The position numbers and the translations under genes are program-made. DNA of 48,564 nt from Myxococcaceae bacterium (GTDB lineage Bacteria > Myxococcota > Myxococcia > Myxococcales > Myxococcaceae), in contig JADGRA010000069.1 of NCBI GenBank assembly GCA_017881265.1, positions 1-48,564 of the forward strand. Direction: 5' to 3'. Position 1 is the stretch's first letter. Each line of letters begins with the position of its first letter. This document shows, in pieces, positions 24,742 through 32,074 of the stretch. The notes beneath the pieces are model-generated. The model saw only the letters and a list, made by a program, of their open reading frames with translations. It did no database searches and was not told the DNA's origin.

Positions 24742-27177
24742 ATGCTGGCAGGTCTGCACAGAGCCCACCGGTGGATGGCAGCCCATCTGGGCGTCACGCT
24801 GCTGGTCCCCGCGGGCTTCGTGTTGGGCGGGCTCCTTCTGTACGCCCGCACGGCGACGGAGCAGGACGTCGGCGCGATGCTCCCGGACGGACCAGGCTCC
24901 CCGCGAGAAGCGGCCCGGCTCCTCAGTGAATTCGGCGTGCTGAATACGTTGCTCATCGACCTGGAACTCCCGGGAGCAACTGAGGAGCAGCTGGCAGAAC
25001 AGGGCAGTGCGCTCGCCGCCGCCCTGCGAGCCTCGGGGTCATTCACCGAGGTCACCACCGCGCCCTCGAGCGAGGAGATGATGGTGCTGGGACGGGTGCT
25101 GTTCCCGAGACGTCTCTACCTCCTCGAGGACCCGCGCGCCGACATCGAACGGCGACTCGAGCCCGAACGCCTCAAGGTCGCTCTGACCGCACTCCGGAGC
25201 CAACTCGCATCGCCCCAGGCCCTGGTGACGAAGGTCGACTTGCTGCGGGATCCCCTCGGCCTTGACTCGGAGCTCATCGCAGGACTCTCGCAGCTGGCGG
25301 GAGACGTCCACCCCTTTCGAGGTCAGTTGCTCTCGCGCGATGGGCACCATCTGCTCCTGGTGACGACTCCGGCACGGTCCGCGCTCGATGCGAAGGCGTC
25401 TCGGGCGCTGCTCGACACGCTGGCGGGCCTGACCGCTCGGTTGCCTCCCGGTCCCGTAGGCCCCGCCGTGGTGACCGCGGTCGGTGGACCGAGGTTCGCT
25501 GCGGAGACTGCTGAGGTCGTTCGCAAGGACGTCGTCATCACCCTGTTGACGTCGGCGGTCGGACTGAGTCTTCTGTTCCTGGCGCGGTTCAGAAGCCTGA
25601 GGCTCTTCTTTCTCGCAGCCATCCCGGTCGGGCTCGGGATGGTCGGTGGATTCATGGCAGTCGTCCTTGTGCAGGGGCGAATCCATGCACTGACTTTCGC
25701 CTTTGGCTCAGTGCTGATGGGCGTGGGCATGGACTACCCTCTGTACCTTCTCAACGCGGCGTCCGTGCAGCCTGGGGCCGCCATGGCGAGGATGAGCGGG
25801 GGACTCGATGAGACGTGGCGTTCGCTGTGGCTCGGCTTCCTCACCACCCTCATCGCCTTCCTGATGATGCTGCTTTCACACTTTCCGTTCCTGCAGGAAG
25901 CGGCTCTATTTGCCGGCGCAGGCATTGTCACGTCCTTCGCCGCCACGCTGATTCTGCTGGTTCCGCTGTGCGCACGCTGGGGTCCGAAGCGGTGGTCCGA
26001 CGTCCCCGGGTGGATGCCCGCGCTGCAGCGGTGGAGGGTGCCCGCCTGGCTGGCAGGTGGGACGGCGCTGGTCATCCTCGGTGCCTCGGTTGTCCTGACC
26101 CCGAAGTTGCGCTTCGATGGCGAGCTCCGTCACTTGGACGCTCAGCGTCCCCAGACCCTCGCTGCCTTCGAGCGGGTGATGGACCGGTTCGGCCTCCGCA
26201 GTGCCGACTCATTGGTGGTGGCCCGTGGTCATTCCGCCGAGGAAGCCCTGGCCCTCAACGACGCTGTCGGCAGCGTGGTGCGTCACTCGACGGCAGTTGG
26301 AGGGACCTCCGCAGCGCTCAGCGTCGGCTCCTTCCTCCCAGCGGTTGCCACCCAGCGGGCGCGGGCCCAGCGGCTCGCCAGCCTGGATGTGTCCAGAGCG
26401 CGGGCCCAGCTGTCGGAAGCGGCAGTCAAGGCGGGCTTTCTGCCGGGCGCGTTTGACGGCTTCTGGGCAGAGGTCTCGGCGGTGCGGGCCGGGGAAGTCG
26501 CACCGTTGACCTCAGAGGATTTCAGCCTGACGTCCTTGGCCCCGCTGGTTAAGCGCTTGCTTCGGTGTTCGGCGACCTCCTGTATTGCCGTCACCCCCGT
26601 CCAGCTCGGCGGGCCGGCCCAGCTGACAGCCCTCGCCGCAGACCTTCCAACCGGCGCGGTGCTTCTCAACACCGATGCCCTCGCCAAAAATACGATGGCG
26701 AGGATTCCCCGTCAGCTCGCGTTGATGAGCGGTCTTGGGCTCGGACTGAACGTGCTGCTCCTAGCGTTCGCCTACCGGTCGCCGCGACTGGCCGTCGCCG
26801 CCTGTCTTCCAGGGTGCCTCGGGCTGGCAGGGACGATGGCGATTCTCGCGGCGAGCCATAGCCCCTTGAACATCGTGTCGGCGAGCGCCCTGGTGCTCAT
26901 CCTCGGTTGCGGCGTCGACTACGGCATCTTCGCGCTACAAGGCCTCACCGGGCCTTCGCCAGTGACCGGCGTGGAGTCGACCGGGGTCGTGTTGACGGCG
27001 CTGACGTCGCTCATCGGCTTTGGAACGCTCGTCCTCGCGTCGTACCGTGCCTTGCAGTCTTTGGGCGCTGCCGTTGGGCTTGGAATCATCATCAGCGCCG
27101 CCGCAGCCATCCTTCTCCTGCCAGGCTTTTGCCGCTTGCTCGGGTTCCGGGTGCTGAAGGTCGAAGGGTCACCATGA
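24742..27177 (+). CDS. MMPL/RND-type exporter, 811 aa
   Basis: A large inner-membrane transporter of two similar halves, each with one N-terminal membrane span, a periplasmic domain and a bundle of about five spans. The family GxGxDY proton-relay motif occurs twice, as GVGMDYPLYLL (about residue 328) and GCGVDYGIFAL (about residue 721). The length agrees with MMPL proteins of aryl-polyene and hopanoid loci. It is likely to move the finished polyene lipid from the inner membrane to the LolA-like carrier. Its stop overlaps the next start (ATGA). Confidence 0.9.
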   Translation: MLAGLHRAHRWMAAHLGVTLLVPAGFVLGGLLLYARTATEQDVGAMLPDGPGSPREAARLLSEFGVLNTLLIDLELPGATEEQLAEQGSALAAALRASGSFTEVTTAPSSEEMMVLGRVLFPRRLYLLEDPRADIERRLEPERLKVALTALRSQLASPQALVTKVDLLRDPLGLDSELIAGLSQLAGDVHPFRGQLLSRDGHHLLLVTTPARSALDAKASRALLDTLAGLTARLPPGPVGPAVVTAVGGPRFAAETAEVVRKDVVITLLTSAVGLSLLFLARFRSLRLFFLAAIPVGLGMVGGFMAVVLVQGRIHALTFAFGSVLMGVGMDYPLYLLNAASVQPGAAMARMSGGLDETWRSLWLGFLTTLIAFLMMLLSHFPFLQEAALFAGAGIVTSFAATLILLVPLCARWGPKRWSDVPGWMPALQRWRVPAWLAGGTALVILGASVVLTPKLRFDGELRHLDAQRPQTLAAFERVMDRFGLRSADSLVVARGHSAEEALALNDAVGSVVRHSTAVGGTSAALSVGSFLPAVATQRARAQRLASLDVSRARAQLSEAAVKAGFLPGAFDGFWAEVSAVRAGEVAPLTSEDFSLTSLAPLVKRLLRCSATSCIAVTPVQLGGPAQLTALAADLPTGAVLLNTDALAKNTMARIPRQLALMSGLGLGLNVLLLAFAYRSPRLAVAACLPGCLGLAGTMAILAASHSPLNIVSASALVLILGCGVDYGIFALQGLTGPSPVTGVESTGVVLTALTSLIGFGTLVLASYRALQSLGAAVGLGIIISAAAAILLLPGFCRLLGFRVLKVEGSP

Positions 27178-27875
27178 GTGGCCGGCCAGTCACGGTCCTG
27201 GTGGCCCTCCTGTGCGGGTGTGCACAGCCGGACGTCCGGCCGTCACCACCGTCAGTGTCGATGTCGGTCGAGGCCGCGGAGGCAGCGAGGGCGGCGCTCG
27301 TCTCCAAGGAGCCTGGGTCCTTCAAAATGCTTCACCAGGTGGTCGCGACGTACCAGGTTCAGAAGTACTTGATGTCCGGCTACTTCTTGGCGCGCAAGGA
27401 CGGGTCCTTCCGCGTGTCGGCCACGGCGGCACTGGGCCCTAAGTTGTTCGACGTTGCCAAGCTCGACGGGCGATGGGAGGCCCGCGTCTACCTGAAGGAC
27501 TTCGCCGAGCGGTTCGACCCCACCAACCTTGGACGCTCGGTCGAACGCATCTACTTCCTGCCAGCCACCGGGCCGCTCGCCGCTGAGTCCGGGAGCTGGG
27601 TCTCGAGGTCGAGCATCGCCGGCGAGGGGGACATCGATGCGGTCGAGGAGTGGCGGGAGGACGGAACCCTGGCTCTTCGTCGCAAGCGCTACTACCGGGC
27701 CGGCAAGCAGGTGGTGCAGGTGGACTACGGCAAGCTGGAGCTCGTCCAGGGAAGCTGGCTCGCGCGGACGGTCCATCTGACAGACAGCAGGGGCTTTTCC
27801 CTCGAGCTAAGCGTGACCGGGTACGAGCCGGGGTTCCCCGTGCCGGACGACCTACTCAGAGTACAAGGCCTCTGA
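27174..27875 (+). CDS. Envelope lipoprotein of the polyene cluster (DUF3261-like), 233 aa
   Basis: The short signal MSGRPVTVLVALLCGC ends at lipobox Cys16, so the mature protein is lipidated. The body is beta-rich, with KMLHQVVATYQVQKYLMSGY near the start and FSLELSVTGYEPGFPVPDDL near the end. DUF3261-type lipoproteins accompany LolA and MMPL genes in many aryl-polyene loci, and size and position fit. I infer that it serves as the outer-membrane acceptor. It is translationally coupled to the exporter. The start at 27174 is fixed by the ATGA overlap and the signal peptide. Confidence 0.7.
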   Translation: MSGRPVTVLVALLCGCAQPDVRPSPPSVSMSVEAAEAARAALVSKEPGSFKMLHQVVATYQVQKYLMSGYFLARKDGSFRVSATAALGPKLFDVAKLDGRWEARVYLKDFAERFDPTNLGRSVERIYFLPATGPLAAESGSWVSRSSIAGEGDIDAVEEWREDGTLALRRKRYYRAGKQVVQVDYGKLELVQGSWLARTVHLTDSRGFSLELSVTGYEPGFPVPDDLLRVQGL

Positions 27876-27885
27876 CCGCTGCCGG

Positions 27886-28611
27886 CTACATCCACAGCCC
27901 GCCGTTGACGCCAATGACCTGGCCGGTGACGAAGGCGGCCTCGTCCGAGCAAAGGTAGCGGATGACGTGCGCCACCTCGCTCGGTTGGCCGACACGACGC
28001 AGCGGGACCAACGGCAGGTAGGCCTGGACTGGGGCACCTGCGAGCATCTCCGTCTCGATGAATCCCGGCGAGACGACGTTCACGGTGATGCCAAGGCGCG
28101 CGACTTCGAGGGCCAGAGACCGCGCCGCCGAAGCGAGGGCGCCCTTGCTTGCCGCATAGGCGACTTGCCCGGCACTTCCCCGCTGGGCGGCGACCGATGA
28201 GACGACGACGATGCGCCCCCTCCTCTGTCGGACCATTGCTTTCACCACGGGCCGGCCGACGGCCAGGAACCCATTCAGGTTGGTGCCAATGACCTCGTCC
28301 CATTGCGTGTCATCCATTAGGGCGAAGAGTTGATTGTGGGAAATGCCAGCGTTCAACACCACGGCGTCAGGATTACCCAGTTCCTGCAGCAAGGTGTGCG
28401 TGGCGGCTTCTGTCTGTTGGCGGTCCCTCAGGTCGAAGGACACCAGATGTGGCTCCGGGCCGCCGGCCCCGAGGATGGCGGCTGCGACGCTGCGAGCGGC
28501 CGCCTCCTGGCGACGGTAGTGCAACCACACGCGATAGCCTGCTGCGCCAAGCGCGAGGGCCGTGGCAGCACCAATCCCGCGGCTCGCACCGGTGACGAGC
28601 GCCTGCTTCAA
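27886..28611 (-). CDS. 3-oxoacyl-ACP reductase (FabG-type SDR, intact), 241 aa
   Basis: A complete NADPH-dependent ketoreductase: TGASRGIG (7-14), NAG (87-89), Asn111, Ser139, Tyr152 and Lys156 (YAASK), and the FabG-like ending VTGQVIGVNGGLWM. It is the only visible reductase in the cluster able to reduce the beta-keto groups. It begins with a TTG codon just 2 bases after the stop of the small 11-mer-repeat gene, with little RBS of its own. Its translation is therefore probably coupled to that gene. It converges on the lipoprotein gene with a 10-base gap. Confidence 0.9.
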   Translation of the reverse strand: MKQALVTGASRGIGAATALALGAAGYRVWLHYRRQEAAARSVAAAILGAGGPEPHLVSFDLRDRQQTEAATHTLLQELGNPDAVVLNAGISHNQLFALMDDTQWDEVIGTNLNGFLAVGRPVVKAMVRQRRGRIVVVSSVAAQRGSAGQVAYAASKGALASAARSLALEVARLGITVNVVSPGFIETEMLAGAPVQAYLPLVPLRRVGQPSEVAHVIRYLCSDEAAFVTGQVIGVNGGLWM

Positions 28612-28613
28612 GG

Positions 28614-28901
28614 CTACTTGGCGGGTGACACGTCGTTCGCCGTCTTCTTCATGGCGTCCCCGGTCTTCGAGGCCGCCTTGCCGGTCGCATCCGCACCGCT
28701 CGAGACGGTCTTCTTGGTCGCGTCCGACGTGTCAGCGGCGGCCTTCTTCGTCGCCTTGGACGTGTCCTTCGCCGCCCTTTTGGTCGCATCGGCCGTGTCG
28801 GCCGCCGCCTTGTCGACCTGCTTGCCCGCCTTCTGCATCGTGTCGTCGGCGAAAGCAGTGGTGGCGGTCATCAGGATGACTGCAGAGAGAAGTCTCTTCA
28901 T
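28614..28901 (-). CDS. Exported 11-residue-repeat (LEA-like) protein, 95 aa
   Basis: Start at ATG 28901, with GGAGG spaced 7 bases upstream; an ATG five codons earlier is less likely. The signal peptide MKRLLSAVILMTATTAFA is followed by a mature domain that divides into 11-residue units: KAAADTADATK, RAAKDTSKATK, KAAADTSDATK, KTVSSGADATG, KAASKTGDAMK and a final KTANDVSPAK. This periodicity of Ala, Asp, Thr and Lys resembles group 3 LEA and apolipoprotein-like amphipathic helices that protect membranes or proteins. It is probably periplasmic. It is immediately upstream of, and probably coupled to, the ketoreductase gene. Confidence 0.8.
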   Translation of the reverse strand: MKRLLSAVILMTATTAFADDTMQKAGKQVDKAAADTADATKRAAKDTSKATKKAAADTSDATKKTVSSGADATGKAASKTGDAMKKTANDVSPAK

Positions 28902-29058
28902 CACTTGAACCTCCAAATGACAGTTGAAGTCCGTGGAACGACCGCGAGCAGCGGGTGAGTCTCGCTGACTCGAGTAGGTTGCTTGTGCTCCGGGCGGAAC
29001 GAAACGTCAACGTGCCGTGGCAGCTTCAACCCGAACGAAGCGCGCGCGTCGCCGCTCC

Positions 29059-29208
29059 TCAGACGCTCCGGCCACTGACGAGCCGAATGATGATCACAAC
29101 GACCGCCACCACCAGGAGCAAGTGGATGAGCCCGCCTCCCACATGCATGGTGAATCCAAGCAGCCAGAGCACGACCAGAAGCACCGCCAAGCCCCAAAGT
29201 AAGTTCAT
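29059..29208 (-). CDS. lmo0937-family small membrane protein, 49 aa
   Basis: A very short gene with an excellent RBS (GGAGGGGACGCA-ATG). The product begins MNLLWGLAVLLVVLWLLGFT, continues with MHVGGGLIHLLLVVAVVVII and ends with a basic tail (RLVSGRSV). Two membrane helices joined by HVGGGLIH are the hallmark of the lmo0937/DUF5670 family, small proteins of unknown role often induced by stress. It is flanked by other small envelope genes on the same strand, including a GlsB/YeaQ protein. Confidence 0.85.
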   Translation of the reverse strand: MNLLWGLAVLLVVLWLLGFTMHVGGGLIHLLLVVAVVVIIIRLVSGRSV

Positions 29209-29244
29209 TGCGTCCCCTCCACTGCTGCGCCAAGGCAATCCTAG

Positions 29245-29484
29245 CTACGGATGCTGCTCGTACTGTTGCGACCCGTTCTGCTGATGCTGTTCATTCTGCT
29301 GATGCTTTTCGTTTTGCTGATGTTCTTCATTCTGCCCTTCATGGTGCTCCTCCTGCACGGGAGGCGCAACATGGGCGTAATGGTCTGGGTGCCCATGCGG
29401 GTACTCCTCCGTCGTTACGCAGGCGAGACTGGTGAAGCACAACGAGAGCATCATAGCACTGACAACTGCGGCTTGGAATCGCAT
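29245..29484 (-). CDS. Small His/Gln/Glu-rich lipoprotein, 79 aa
   Basis: It begins at ATG 29484 (RBS AAAGAAG); an in-frame GTG ten codons earlier is possible. The signal MRFQAAVVSAMMLSLCFTSL ends at AC (Cys22, lipobox SLAC). The mature part starts with HGHPDHYAHV, then QEEHHEGQNEE and a degenerate five-residue repeat (HQQNE, KHQQN, EQHQQ). It has no recognisable domain; the His density suggests metal binding, which is inference. It lies directly upstream of the lmo0937-family gene on the same strand. Confidence 0.7.
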   Translation of the reverse strand: MRFQAAVVSAMMLSLCFTSLACVTTEEYPHGHPDHYAHVAPPVQEEHHEGQNEEHQQNEKHQQNEQHQQNGSQQYEQHP

Positions 29485-29613
29485 ACGAAGCTTCTTTCGA
29501 GCAGCAACTACCACTGAGAAACTGAGTGAAAACCCGTGCCGAAACGGCCCACGGGCCAGTCCGTGAAACGCCCGGCCCGTCTCACCTTGCCGAGCGTGTC
29601 AGGCCCCCATCCG

Positions 29614-29886
29614 TCAGACTCGCCTGGATCTTCCGACGGACCTGATCATCCGAAGCACGCCCAGCAGAATGACCGCCCCGATGAAGGCGACGATGATGGT
29701 GCCCGCGATACCGTTGAGCGGCGCATGCCAGCGCATGTCCCGGAATAGCCAGCCCCCGATGAAGGCCCCAATCACGCCGATGATGACGTCACCGCCGAGG
29801 CCGTAGCTGCTCCTCATGACTGCATTTGCAAGAAATCCGGCGACTGCGCCAATCACAACCCACAGCAAGAACGTCTCGAGAGTCAT
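29614..29886 (-). CDS. GlsB/YeaQ/YmgE-family stress membrane protein, 90 aa
   Basis: A compact protein with three hydrophobic helices: TFLLWVVIGAVAGFLANAVM, GGDVIIGVIGAFIGGWLF and IAGTIIVAFIGAVILLGVLR, with Gly-rich packing as in the transglycosylase-associated protein family. The family is commonly stress-induced; the molecular function is unknown. The start is supported by RBS AAGGAGC. Its leader resembles that of the 31577-31885 gene: both read CCTTGCTC, a short spacer, TCAAGGAG, two variable bases, then TCAAATGA. Confidence 0.9.
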   Translation of the reverse strand: MTLETFLLWVVIGAVAGFLANAVMRSSYGLGGDVIIGVIGAFIGGWLFRDMRWHAPLNGIAGTIIVAFIGAVILLGVLRMIRSVGRSRRV

Positions 29887-30273
29887 TTGAAGCTCCTTGA
29901 TTGATGAGCAAGGACGGTGGAATCCACCTTGCCGGAACTGGCGGGCCGCGGTGCATGGGCGTCACGCTCACCTCCGGAACGGCCCGCGTCACCCGGAGGT
30001 AGGTCGTCTGTCCTCGTCTGCGCCCCCTTTTTGAAGCGCTTTTGGATGGAGATAGGCACGAACTGGTTGAACGGCCTGGCAGCCTCGGGATTCGGGCACG
30101 CAAATCCTGCGCGCTCGGGGTCGTCGACAATCGGCCGTCGAATCCCATGAATCCAGGGAGTTGCACCGGCAGTTCCCACCTGGAACGCCACCGAAGCGGA
30201 AATGCCCTGATGGGAATGGCTGCTCCCGTCTCGTCGCCGCCGCTGATGCCCGGGGGAAGGGGTCGGAGCGCTT
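29887..30273. other. 387-base stretch without a gene
   Basis: Contains the leader of the GlsB/YeaQ gene at its left end, including an inverted repeat GGTGGA-ATCCACC at about 29930-29943. A minus-strand frame (to 30191) is open but has no RBS, domain or signal peptide. No other structure is apparent. Confidence 0.4.
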
Positions 30274-31404
30274 TCAGGACCCGGTCTTGAGGTTGGTGGG
30301 TACCGGCTTTTTGCCCTCGACCGGCGCCGGTCTTCCAGCGTAGACGCGCTTCAGTCCCTCCTGGAGGCCGAGGAGGAAGCCGTTCTCCACCACCTTTTCC
30401 ATGGTTAGCAGCAGCTGCCGGTCCGACCCGGTGAGGTCGTCCCGGATGAGAATCGCCCCAGAGGCCGTCGTGCCTTCCGCCGGAGTGGAGATGGCCATGG
30501 AGAGCCGGCCGAGCAGCATCTTGATTGCGCTTCCAAGGCTCGCATCGTGAGGGATGATTTCCGAGGTTTCGAGGCGCGGGTCGACCTGACCGGTCAACTT
30601 CCCATCCCTCGACTCGAAACTCATCTTCATGCTGAAGAGTCCCGGTGCGAGCTTCACGTCGTTCTGACTGTCGATGAGCGCGTTCATCTGCGAAACGTCG
30701 AAGCCCTCGATTCGCGCCTGTCCCGCGAAGGAGGGCGCCAGCCCGAACGGGTCCGCCTGGACCACGACTGACATCCGACCTGCCCGCTGAACAATTCCTG
30801 CGGCGGCAAGCGTCATCGGCCCGGAGGTTAGCTTCGGGCGCGACCCAAGGTTCTCCAGGGTTGCTTCGATGTCGTGAAACCACAAAGTCGGCCGGTACTT
30901 CTGGTGGACCCAGACGTAGAGCACCTCGCCGTCTTTTGCTTGAAGGCGGTCGAGCACAATCTTCATCGGGATGAGGGTGGAGAGCTCCGGGAGCCGCATC
31001 GCTTCGCCCGGCACAGGTTGCTCCAGCACCACCTTCACGCCGCGCGCATCGACCCGCGCCACCAGTTGGCCAGTCACCAGCTTCCCCCACAAGAGCTGCA
31101 GGGAAACCCGTTCGGCGTAGAAGAGAGGCTCCCTCGTCTGCCGTTCCGGCTGGACAAGCTTGAGGTGCGTGACCTCGTACGTCAGAGGGAAGAAGCTCAG
31201 GCGTGCGTCGAGAAAGTCGCCGTCGATACCGTGGAGCTGGCTTACCCATCGACGCGTCTGCCAGCGGGCGACAGGGTGCGCAGCTAGGTGCACCCCCAGC
31301 ACCGCCACGCCGAACGCAGCTGCCGCAACCAACCAGATGGACGACCGTTTCCCCGGTGGCCAGCGGAGGCGTTTGCCGGTGGCGGTCTTGCCTCGCTCGC
31401 TCAT
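30274..31404 (-). CDS. AsmA/DUF748-like envelope protein, 376 aa
   Basis: A cationic N-terminus and one membrane helix (about residues 22-42, SSIWLVAAAAFGVAVLGVHL) anchor a large periplasmic domain. Beta-rich segments follow, such as DARLSFFPLTYEVTHLKLVQ, EPLFYAERVSLQLLWGKLVT and WFHDIEATLENL. This succession of strands is typical of DUF748/AsmA-like proteins, related to bridge-like lipid transport proteins. The C-terminus contains AIKMLLGRLSMAIS and a short basic tail. A role in envelope lipid homeostasis is inferred from family only. The gene stands alone. Confidence 0.7.
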   Translation of the reverse strand: MSERGKTATGKRLRWPPGKRSSIWLVAAAAFGVAVLGVHLAAHPVARWQTRRWVSQLHGIDGDFLDARLSFFPLTYEVTHLKLVQPERQTREPLFYAERVSLQLLWGKLVTGQLVARVDARGVKVVLEQPVPGEAMRLPELSTLIPMKIVLDRLQAKDGEVLYVWVHQKYRPTLWFHDIEATLENLGSRPKLTSGPMTLAAAGIVQRAGRMSVVVQADPFGLAPSFAGQARIEGFDVSQMNALIDSQNDVKLAPGLFSMKMSFESRDGKLTGQVDPRLETSEIIPHDASLGSAIKMLLGRLSMAISTPAEGTTASGAILIRDDLTGSDRQLLLTMEKVVENGFLLGLQEGLKRVYAGRPAPVEGKKPVPTNLKTGS

Positions 31405-31576
31405 CTTGGACGACCAATCTCGGGCGCGGGGACCCCGGCGCCGAGCGGCGCGAGGGTGTCCGAGCGTCGGGAGTACCGGCCAACGTCGGACGCGTCGCCA
31501 TACGCTCTAGTCAAGGAGAAAGCTCGCCACGCCGAAAGACGACGTGGCGCCTGCGGATGCTGACGTCAAGCCATTC

Positions 31577-31885
31577 CTACTTCTTTTCCGTTGTGGTCTC
31601 CGAATTGGTCACCGACCCCGTGGAGTCCTTCGCCACCGTTGATTTGGTGTGTGTCGTCTTGTCGTGAGTCGTGCCCGGCGCGTCGTGCTTGGTTGTGCTT
31701 TCCTTCACGGTGGTAGAGGTGCCGTCTGACTTGTGCTTGACGGTCTTTTCCGTGGTCGCCGAATCCTTCGTGGAAGGAGTCGCCGTCGAGCTCTCCACCT
31801 TGGTCTCGGTGGTCTTTGGCGTCGCCTGCGCCAGCGCCAAGGTGGGGAGCGCGAGAACTGCCAACAGTAGGCTTTTCCGCATCAT
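31577..31885 (-). CDS. Exported Thr/Lys-rich low-complexity protein, 102 aa
   Basis: The start is the first of two adjacent ATGs at 31885, after the RBS AAGGAG. The signal peptide MMRKSLLLAVLALPTLALA is cleaved near AQA. The mature part is almost entirely Thr, Ser, Lys, Glu and Asp (SSTATPSTKDSATTEKTVK and similar) and should be unstructured. It resembles the 11-mer-repeat protein at 28614-28901 in size, charge and export signal, but without fixed periodicity. Its leader is shared with the GlsB/YeaQ gene, suggesting co-regulation. Confidence 0.7.
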   Translation of the reverse strand: MMRKSLLLAVLALPTLALAQATPKTTETKVESSTATPSTKDSATTEKTVKHKSDGTSTTVKESTTKHDAPGTTHDKTTHTKSTVAKDSTGSVTNSETTTEKK

Positions 31886-32074
31886 TTGAGTCTCCTTGAG
31901 ACAGAGCAAGGTAGGTATCGCGCCCCTCCACGGCAACCCGCGTCGAGGTCTGTGCAAGCCAGCGCGCGCAACCGTTGCGGGGTGCCGCTCAGCCCATCCA
32001 CAAGCCGGCGGGCGACGGGCTCCGGAACCAAGGGACGCGTTCGCGGAATCTCCGGAAGGGCGCCCGCATCGCCC

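Noticed and set aside
29883-30191. 102-codon minus-strand frame
   Set aside because: No RBS, signal or domain; its end overlaps the leader and start of the GlsB/YeaQ gene.
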